The translations under genes were made by a program, and so were the position numbers. DNA of 64,000 nt from Agapanthus africanus (taxonomy: Eukaryota > Streptophyta > Magnoliopsida > Asparagales > Amaryllidaceae), in assembly GCA_030015575.1 (NCBI GenBank), contig JASDDO010000001.1, forward strand, positions 516,083,772 through 516,147,771, given 5' to 3'. Below are positions 55,481 to 64,000 of the stretch, in pieces. The number at the start of each line of letters is the position of its first letter. The first letter of the stretch is position 1. The notes under the pieces are model-generated. The model was not told where the DNA came from. It was given only the letters and a program-made list of their open reading frames with translations, and ran no database searches.

Positions 55481-56930
55481 TCTGGAAGATCAATAGTGAT
55501 ATTGTTCTTGACTCGCCACAGTTTTAATAAAAATGGATTTTTTTCAGAAAAATAGTAGTGGGAGTATGGTAGAACTGGAAGTGATTCCAGAACCGCAAAC
55601 GATTACTGAAGATTTGATAAGAACCTAAAGATTCAATCTGGTTTGACATTCCATTGGCCACTCCGCAGATAAAGTGGGTAACCTCAGGCACTCGAGAGGT
55701 ACTTCAGTATGCTCAAGGACGGTGGCAGGGAGGTTCTTGTTTACCCAGACTTTCCATTGCTGTTGTTCCAGACTATGAGACCCGGCAGGAGGATGAGTAT
55801 AGCGTCGTTCTAAACTAGTTTTAGAAGTGCACGTCTATATGACTCTGCCAGAGGGTTGTCGTAGTCAGTGGGAGCAGCGGAAGCATTGGTGGACATCAGG
55901 CTTATGTCTATTTATAGACTAAAGCAGATATAGCGGAGATAGATCATCTATTTCTGATGTGACAGTCATAGGTTTGACTTCATCAGAATAGGGGATGGAT
56001 CTGTTAAGATGGTAGTAGGGTGTGATGTCCTGATATTTGGATGACATACACAGAGTAGGAAGTGATATTCCTATACTACGATCGGTTATACTTTGGTCGT
56101 CACACAGTGGTTTCTCTACACAGGACTTGGATATTATATCAGACATTCTGGTTACTAGATCTATGGTTTTAGATCTAGATTTGCGTGGTTTCCCAATCTG
56201 GGTACTTAGACAGCATTCTATGAGTATTTAGAATGGAAGACTCCTGGCATGGTAGTATACGTGCAGGTGATGGAGTCACCCTCTCTAAAGGTGTCTTACA
56301 GACTAAAGGGGAGAGGGATACGCATAATTAGCAGATCACTTGCTTAGGCAATTGAGTTGATCATGAGATGTCAAGTACCACACCAGATGTTGTTTTTGCA
56401 GTAGATGCAATAAGTTGATATTGATCCAATCCTGGAGAAACAGTCGGAAGCAGTTTTAGAACATAAGTTGATGTTCTAGGGATATGATAACAGCATTCTC
56501 CTTCGGGAGACAGTTATCATTCCAGGCTTCCAAAGTGGCCTGGATGACAGAGAGGTTGTCAGAGTTATAGTTTTCCCTCTGACGAGGGGCAGTATTTTGG
56601 ACAGATGGTCCAGGTGGATACTGAGGGAAGGTATGGCGTAGGATACTGATTAAGTTCAGTTGACGATACAGTCTAAGAAGTTTGGATTTGGAGTTCATTT
56701 ATGAGCTAGGTCCCATCAGATATCCAGACACATTCTAAGACAGGTATTGCTCATTTCGGGAGATGGCTTTCTCCGTGAACTTGAGAAAAAGAGAGACATA
56801 GAAAGAAACATCAGAGCGGATCCACTCACTGAGGCTATTCCTCGAACGCAATAGTTTCGCAAACGAGCTTTGTGAGACTGACTAGTAGAGGAGTTGGGTG
56901 TTCGGTATCACACGGGCTGTGAGTATGCGA
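55480..56930 (+). pseudogene. Copia RT-RNase H remnant
   Basis: Only fragments remain, in shifting frames with many stops. YMTLPEGC near 55836 (compare YMxQPEGF), SIYRLKQ near 55908 (compare SIYGLKQAS), a degraded YVDDI region near 56030, SMSI and GVTLSKG near 56215-56290 matching the usual order after the DD box, and ADPLTEAIPR near 56817 (compare ADPLTKPLPR) at the end of RNase H. Order and spacing fit the 3' third of a Ty1/copia polyprotein. No gag or IN seen upstream. Confidence 0.65.
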
Positions 56931-56955
56931 CATCGCAATAATTAGCCTTGAGTGC

Positions 56956-56966
56956 AAGTGGGAGAT
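56956..56966 (+). promoter_or_regulatory. Copia polypurine tract
   Basis: AAGTGGGAGAT directly before the 3' LTR TGTTGG, typical of plant Ty1/copia elements. Confidence 0.85.
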
Positions 56967-58757
56967 TGTTGGAGATAGTGCCCTCAGAGTCAATTATTGG
57001 ATCACAGGCCCGTGATTGTAATGATTGAAGGAGGACCTATCCCGGTAGGACAGTTTTACTCAAGATGATAGTATGCTATCTGGTTTATCTTTATCATCGT
57101 GTACTGCTTTAGGTGACCTTACGAGTCGCTATTGCACGTTGATAGAGCCTCTAGGATTCATGCTTGACTACCAACAGTATGAGGGCGATCATATACGTGA
57201 GAGCTGGAGTCTATAAGCACATCCTTAAAAGGTCCCTAGTCGTGGGAGTTTCGAGACAGGGCATCGATACTCCAGAGTAGACTAGTGTATACAGTCGAGA
57301 CCCTGACGAGGGGCGGTGGCCGGTCTCACAAGCCACTGGTGTCAGTTGGTTCACCTAAGATGTATACAGGTGCTCATTGGGTTATGAGTACACTGGACAG
57401 GATTCGCCGGGAACCTGCTAGTTGGTATTATACCTGACGTCAGATAGCAGTTCCTTGGTGACATGTGTACATGTTAGTTCATCGACCTGAGATCGTCATT
57501 TGTCTCATGTGAGTTCCCACTGTGCTTTGATTACTACCCTACCACGGCTCAAAGGAGTCGTGCAAACAGGTTTTAGTTAGGTACAGTCCCGAGCCACATG
57601 GAGGCAGTGAGCGGATCTGCAGGGGTTCATCTCTCCCGGTATTGGGGGTGAGGTCGCGCTGTGTCTAGGAGAGCCAGTACATGAAAAGTGCTTGGCCAAG
57701 GCAGGAGATTTACTGGTAGGTATTCCAGTAGCATCTCAGGGTGTTCTGGCCTACACTCCGACACGACTTGTACCGCTTTTGGGGGTCTGACTTTTACCAA
57801 TCCCCTAGGCTCGCCAGGCGATGCTCATAGACGAACGGACCGGACTGTACGGATATTTTCACTGACAGGCTCAGTAGAGTGTCAGGATGAGTTCGCTCAT
57901 CGACGTCCCTTTTGGTCAATAGCTGGTGGCCCGTCACGTATGGCTAATACCTCTGACGTGCTAGTGGTTAAATCCACAGCCATAGTATTGACGAGTCTTT
58001 AGAGTCCCCCACACACAGTTACTCAAGTTTCGGGCGAAACGCTGTAGAGGCCGTATGGAGATATGGCAGGGTTCGATCAGATACGTGCGGTATTGCACGG
58101 ATCGTGATCGGACGGATTTTACTAGCGGGCTTTGGTTTAAGCCGGATCCTAGTATTAGACAGTGTAGATTTTGTCTCTTTGCATTTGTATTCAGTGGGAA
58201 TATATATGCGGGCATGTATATGCAGTCGCGGGGTTTTCCTGTAATTTATTACGGGATCAGTTTTCTGAAGTTGCCAGTTTGCATTCCGTTCCGGCCAGTT
58301 TTCCTTTGTTCCTTCACGGCCGGATTCTTCTGATGGAGGGGCTAATTTGCAAGTTTGCAAATTAGCATTTGTAGAGGGGTTTCTTGCATTTTTTGGCATT
58401 ATGATAGATTTAGCATCATGAGATTCTTTTTGAATCACTTCTTTTGCATTAATTGAGATTAGAGTTGGATTTGATTTGGTGTGACTTTGTTATCATCACA
58501 TTTGGTTGTGGTCACCCCTTTGTTTTCCTACACTCACCTCATTTCTTGTGTTTGTTTTTTCCTCCACCATATTTGATATGGCCGGCCACATTTGGTGAGG
58601 GAGGGAATCATTTTGTGAGTGGGAAAAAATTCATGTTCTCATTTTGAGCTTGCACCAAAAATCCAAAGCTAATTTTTTCCTCCAAAGTTCTTCTCTCATT
58701 CCTCCATCATGGCAACTTCTATAACCCCAAGAGACAACCATTCTACACTAGTCTACA
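56967..58757 (+). mobile_element. Copia 3' LTR
   Basis: Copy of 51277-53068 with scattered substitutions, ending GTCTACA before GCAAATC. Confidence 0.85.
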
Positions 58758-59400
58758 GCAAATCTTGGACGCGTCGGCTAGACAACTTCGTGCCCGAGTT
58801 GCCTCGGTCCAGAGGTGGGAGCCCGTAAAAGAACCCGGCGATGTGGTGCCCGTTTCGACGAGGAGGCGACGACCGGAGATTCCGTAAGGAGATCGGAGTG
58901 GATACGAAGACCGAAGGATACGGATCGCTCGGTATATCTCTCTACCCATCTTTTAGTTTGCTAGTAGTTAGGTTAATGGCCCGATCCGGGTTAAAAGTGC
59001 GCGGTGGTGCCGGTTTGCAAGTTTCGCAAAGTTTTTCGTTTCCGCATTTTCGGCGTCGGATTGACGGCCGGGGCGCCGCCGTGCACTTACAATCCGATAC
59101 CCAAAGGCCATTGCAAACCGAGACTGTGGTTGTCTGGGAGTGCAGGGTACGTGGACGCCTATTTAAAAGACGCTCAGGCACCTGAGCAACAGCAGCCTCA
59201 GGCTGCGCAATAGAGACAACTTCAAACAGTGATACCTCCCTGCTCCGACGTCCAAATCTGGTGAAATTTACACCGTTGGAAATTTTGTCGAGTCTACTTT
59301 CCAATGAAACAGATTTCACTTGATTTTGGTAACTACAGATATGGTGATAAACGTACAGACTGTGCAGAAAAATTGCGCTTCGGTTTTTCCGCCGATACAT
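58758..59400. other. Right flank of copia element, with inverted GC-rich segment
   Basis: 58758-58828 continues the open frame of the left flank. 58965-59095 is the inverted counterpart of 53069-53200 (shared TTTGCAAGTTTCGCAAAGT and GGCCGGGGCGCCGCCGTGCAC). 59250-59340 carries TTTACACCGTTGGAAATTTTG, a phrase common in plant repeats. The long - frame here (58942-59400) reads through repeats and is not called a gene. Confidence 0.5.
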
Positions 59401-61763
59401 GATTTTTCTCGAGTTCTCCTCTGTTTTTTGCTCGAGCTTTGATCAGAAAATGTTCGTAGCAGGGTGTAATCCTATTCTCTTTGCTCTTTTTGGTCAAAGT
59501 CCACAAAAAGAATCAAAACAAGAAGTCGATCGAAGAACTAAACCATTTTTTAATTTCCTTTTGAATTTTTTTTTTGGATTTTTTTGAAAGATTTCGGTCT
59601 ATAAAGAGAGTCCTAGAACGAATCCTCTTCTCTTTATCGAATAGATCTTAATCTCAAGGAAATAGTAAGAAATCAATAAGAAAATACAAAGAGAATAGCC
59701 ATTCTACTTGCATAAACAAGAAAAATCGGCTAAAAATGCATGAGAAATGAAGAAAACATAAAGAGGGGATCTTGGATCCCCATTTTTCAGAGTTGTTGTT
59801 TGAAAGATTGAAATTCAAGCTAGACAATTTAGAACTAGAGAAATAGGTTCTTCATTCATAAATCCTAATTATAAATGGGAAAAATCGGGTTTTCTTTCTC
59901 TAGCTCTTTTTTATTTAAGGTTTTCTTAATTTTTTTTTTGGGTTTTTGAGAGATTTCTAAACTGACCTAAGGGTTATTTCAGTTAGGGAGTGAGAGAATG
60001 AGGCTTTAGCTCTTTATGAGAAGAGCAAGGGAGAGCAAGAAAGAAAGAGAGAGAAGAAAAGACCCCCTTCTCATGAGCATGAGAAAACTTAATTATAGAA
60101 GGAGTGATTAAAATATGAAATGTAGGGTTGTAAATGATTCTATGGGATATAATGGTTCAGATATTGTAGAGATCACTAATCTCTACCATCACCTAAGTTT
60201 ATCTCATAATGAAGTGCTTGAACATTAAGCAATTCAAAAAAGGTGAAAGTTAGATATACTTTTGGATGAAAAGATGCATGTTGTGGTTCTCATGGGATGA
60301 AAGTTAAGTTAATGGTTCATACAGGGAGAATCCTATGTTTTAGGTCTGACAAGTCAAATGGCCATTAATTGTTGCTTATCAAGTTTTTTGACAAAATAAC
60401 TAGCTTAATGAACCCATAATCGTGTGTATTCAAGTGTACGGCAAACGATGTTTAAATGATTTGAAATTTGCGCATCTAAGCGTGATATGAGGATACATTA
60501 AGAAGAATTGTCAATTTTGCTCTGCGTCAGCCCACATATCATTTTAATGATAAAATAAAAGGCAGGCTTTAGTTCATCGGGCAAACGTTGTCAATTTTAG
60601 TTGAAAATTTTATGGTATGTTCTTATAAATATACTAAGGTGGTCTGAAAAGTTTGATATCATTTAGCTCAAGGAGTTATGAGATAGACAATCGGAACCGT
60701 TAATGGCGGCTAAAGGACGATTAGGGAAATTAACAGGTTACAGGTGAAATTGCCCATTGGAAATGACCACAATTGATATAATGTGGTCAAATATGATGAT
60801 TACATCATAAAAATACTCATCAATTGGGTAAAAATGATTTTTGGGCAATTTTTGAAAGTTCGAGAGGGTTTGATGCAAATCTCAAGGAATTTGACAAGTC
60901 TATTTGGATTTTATATTTTGGTAATTCATGATAGATCATAAAAAACCTCTACAAAAATTCTCATGAATCTTAGATGTAAACCAGTCAGTCCTTGTCAGCA
61001 ATAGTGGCACCGATTGCCAAACAAGTGAGTCGTGCAAGAATTCATGAAATATGGATTTTTGAGCGTCTCGAAAGGGTATTTCGATCATTTGAATGATTAC
61101 ATCATGCACTTAAGTTGCCTCCATGTGTACCAAGCTTTTATTTTTATGCAAAAATGAGATGAATGGCATGATGCAAATATACTGACATGATGAAAATGCA
61201 AGGTTATAATGCAAAAAAATGATGCAGGGGTAAAAAGGTAAATTCGTAAATTGTTGTTTCGCTAGGGTGTCTATAGTCTCTTACTTTTTTTTGAAGGAAA
61301 AGACATGACAAGATGCTCTACTCAATAAGATAAATTAAAATAAAATAAAATATTTACAAGATTGTGGCTCAAGGTAAATAGTAAGCATTTGAACTAATAT
61401 CTTATGATTTTATTTATGAAAAAGCAATAGATCATTGCCATTATCTTTTCACAAATACAATCACAAGAAAAAAGTTCTACATCATACAATAAAAATCTTC
61501 GATAAATCATATAAAAGTTACAAGCGCAAAAGAAAATCCGCTATTGCTTATTTCAAATATCGGCGGCACCTAGATTGAATGCTTCGCAAATTCGGGCTTA
61601 TAAAATCCTTCTTTCCTTCTCTTCTTGTCCAATAGACGAATACTATTAATTAGAGTTGCATCCGGATCGGGTACGCATCGGATATGAGAATTACCATATC
61701 CGTATTCATTTTCTCGTTTCGGATATGGATACAGATATGGTCCGGTAAGAAATATTCATTTCC
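59401..61763. other. Unclassified AT-rich repeat DNA
   Basis: No gene. T-rich tracts with CTATAAAGAGAGTCC near 59600, two related T-rich blocks (about 59545-59590 and 59905-59950), and an AT-rich stretch to 61277. 61660-61750 has repeated GGATATGG/CGGATATG motifs of a simple-repeat kind, into which the next copia LTR inserted. Confidence 0.5.
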
Positions 61764-63829
61764 TGTTAGTGTATATGCCCTAGAGGCCATTACTGTATCA
61801 CACTAGTTTGTATATTACTTGATGGAAGCTTGGGATATTCACAGTTGTATAGACAAGCTTGCTCGAAATGGTAGTATGCTACTTGGTTTGTTTCTGCTTT
61901 AATGCGTTCATGTGTTTCTTTAAGCATATCGCCTATACACATTAGTGGAGCCCTTAGGATCTTTGGTTGATTACCAGCGTTGTGATGGCAGTCACACTAG
62001 TGGGGCTGGGTAATCTACAAGCACATCCTTATACAGGTCTCTAGTCGTAGGATTATCGAGACGGGGCATCGATACTCCGAAGTAGACTAGCGTATGCGCT
62101 TCTCATCCCAGCAGGGGAGACGGTCTGTCCCACAGCCGTCAGTACGTCGTACTTGAGATAGTATGCGGGTGCTCGTTAGGTTACGAGTACACTGGACAGG
62201 ACTCGTCGGGAACTGTTGGTTGGTACTATACCTATCGTCAGTTATCAGTTCCCAGGTGACATGAGTACAGCTTAGTCCGCTGACTTGATGACACTGTCAC
62301 TTCGCCTCGAGTGTGTTTCCACTGTACTTTGATTACTACCCTACCACGGCTCAAAGGAGTCGTGCAAACAGGTAGTAGTTGGGTGCAGTCCCGAAGCACT
62401 TGGAGGCAGTGACGGTTAGATAGTATTCGTCTCTCCCGGTATTGGGAGTTGATATCGCGCTGTATCTAGGAGAGCCATTACAAATAGTTGTCCCTGGCCA
62501 GGGCAAGCGAGATACACTGGTAGGTTTCCAGTGTTATCTCAGGGTGTTCTGGGCTACACTCCGACATGACTTGTACCACTATTAGGGGACTGACGTTTAC
62601 CACCCCTAGACCCGCCATGCGATATTCTCAGACGAATAGACCGGACTGTGCGGAGATTGTCACATACAGGCTCAGTAGGAGTTCGGATGGGTTCACCTCA
62701 TCAGTCTTCTTATTGGCATCTACCTGAGGACCGTTATGTACAGCTAGTGCCGCTTGTGGTCTGTGGTTAAACCCACTGCCAGCGTAGTGTCGAGTCTTTA
62801 GAGTCCCACACAGAGGGCTATTCGCCTTTGGGCAAAACAGAGTAGAGGTCGCATGGTTTTGCGACGGGGTTTGTTCACATCCGCGTACTTGTGCACGTTT
62901 GGTGTCCGGACAGTTATTAATAGCGGGCTTTGGTTTAAGCCAGATCCTAGTATATGTTTTGGGGTTAGTTTTATCTCATTGTATTCGTGTTCCTTGGAAC
63001 ACGGATGCGGGTGTGTATGCACAGTTGACTGAGGCAGAGGCAGAGGATTCTCATTAGGGTTTTGGTACGAGTGTGTATGCACAGTTGACGGTTGTCTTTT
63101 TCCAAACCCTAATGAATATATGAAATATCAATTAATAATATTAATTAAAGGAAATTGTGTTATGGTTAGGGTTGTTGACCTTTTGATCATGGTTGACTTG
63201 TTGACCAAGGTTGAAACTTTGACCATCATCATTTCAAGCAAAGATGCTCTTTGATCTTTGCAAAACTCATTTAATGTGAAATGATAATGGTCTTTTCAAC
63301 CTACCATCACCTTTTTCTTTTTGGATTAATATTGTTAATTGTTAATTCACATATATTTGCATATGGTTGCAAAATTCATATCATTCTCTCATCCTCATTC
63401 CCTCTCATCCTTTGCTCTCCCTCTTCCTCTAGCTCAAGGCAAAAACTCTCATGTGTTGAGAACCATTTGCCTTGGAGATAAAACACCAAAACTCATCTCT
63501 ACTCATCCTAAGGTTGAAGGTCTAGCAAACCTAATACTTTAGTTACCTCAAGATCGAGGAAGGAGCTCAAGGTAGAGACCCTCGGGTGGATCTTTCTTCG
63601 GCAAGAGAAGGCGACGAGATGAGGCCGATCCGACCACCACAAGGAGTCGAAGAGAAGGAGTTCAAGATAAGGTATAACCCCTAACCGAGTAGGTAAAGCT
63701 CCTAGTAGATGCTAGTGTGTTGTTTAGCAAAGATCAGGGTTTTCTAGTCCATGTTACACTAAACCCTAAAATTGTTTTTCTCCATTTCCGCAACCCCGAA
63801 AGAACCGGGACAGGTAACGTGGACTTACA
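61764..63829 (+). mobile_element. Copia 5' LTR on + (2066 bp), element continues past the window
   Basis: TGTTAGTGTATATGCCCTAGAGG to GGACTTACA, followed by the PBS. Best-preserved LTR of the family here. Contains a duplicated GTGTGTATGCACAGTTGACTG phrase at 63011 and 63069. Confidence 0.9.
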
Positions 63830-63830
63830 G

Positions 63831-63842
63831 TGGTATCAGAGC
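63831..63842 (+). promoter_or_regulatory. Copia primer-binding site (initiator tRNA-Met)
   Basis: TGGTATCAGAGC, one base after the LTR end. The 158 bp after it are leader homologous to 53210-53300. Confidence 0.95.
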
Positions 63843-64000
63843 CTAGTTAAACACACACTAGCATATTAGCAAAGTATCTAGAATTTCGATCGGACAAAAA
63901 ACCGCAAAACACCCCGGAAAAGTGAACTTTCTGCCGATTTTGTTTTCTGTTCAAAAAATAATAAATTATGTACTAAAAATCGGCTCAGGGTTTTTAAAGA

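Larger units (their letters stand above)
51277..58757 (+). mobile_element. Decayed Ty1/copia element on + (7.5 kb)
   Basis: LTRs 51277-53068 and 56967-58757 (1792 and 1791 bp), polypurine tract before the 3' LTR and copia pol remnants inside. No PBS at the expected place, where a GC-rich segment intervenes. Immediate 5-bp flanks (ATCCG, GCAAA) do not match, but GCAAATC lies on both sides with a 2-bp offset. Confidence 0.85.

Noticed and set aside
58942-59400. 152-codon frame on - containing CETCKPAPPRTFNP, similar to 53075-53428 on +
   Set aside because: It follows the inverted GC-rich repeat and runs into unrelated repeat sequence; translation of a repeat rather than a gene.

Overview
This window is flowering-plant nuclear DNA made almost entirely of nested LTR retrotransposons, as expected of gene-poor (peri)centromeric heterochromatin. 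The evidence is plant-type Ty3/gypsy pol of the Athila and Tat lineages, a Del/Tekay-like chromovirus derivative, a Ty1/copia family primed by initiator tRNA-Met (TGGTATCAGAGC), and no host gene that I can identify.

Layout. 1-10159: the 3' part of an Athila element on +. It has a duplicated gag/protease segment, a 1371-codon pro-RT-RNaseH-IN frame, a frameshifted third ORF, and a 3' LTR. 10160-11059 plus 47239-50125: one copia element on - (5' LTR 48119-50125, PBS 48106-48117), split by a later insertion. That insertion is a copia LTR on + (11060-12191 plus 46303-47233), with a matching 5-bp flank GGATA. The solo LTR is itself split by a very large Tat/Ogre-type element on - (12192-46297, 34.1 kb, flanks TGTAT/TGTAT, LTRs of 3.2-3.3 kb). 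Inside that sits a LARD-like element (19276-31222, flanks CCCAC/CCCAC, LTRs of 4.25 kb, 3.4-kb internal region without intact genes). The insertion order is therefore copia(-), then copia solo LTR, then giant Tat, then LARD. 50126-51276: unclassified DNA with a G/C-rich tract. 51277-58757: a decayed copia element on + with 1.79-kb LTRs. 58758-61763: unclassified repeats. 61764-64000: the 5' LTR, PBS and leader of another copia on +, running off the window.

The giant Tat element is about 22.2 kb without its insert. On - it reads LTR, PBS, gag, zinc modules, protease, more zinc modules, RT, RNase H, archaeal-type RNase H, IN, then a long 3' region. The 3' region carries tandem arrays and, in antisense (+), two related TATA-bearing transcription units plus a coiled-coil remnant. 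Its LTRs are built from ordered palindrome arrays: five blocks of CACGTG sites spaced 10-15-10 bp in U3, then GAATT(T)AATTC-type and GTGTT(T)AACAC-type odd palindromes in the transcribed leader, then a minisatellite that is one open frame of 179 codons. The first antisense unit repeats the same grammar (CACGTG, CCTATAAAT, odd palindromes). The 3' LTR U3 lies between two divergent TATA boxes and could serve both. I consider this the strongest candidate for something undescribed.

Nearly all coding regions are broken: stops and frameshifts in the Tat polyprotein, a lost RT catalytic Asp in Athila, and a frameshift in Athila ORF2. All homology statements come from reading the sequence; no database search was run.
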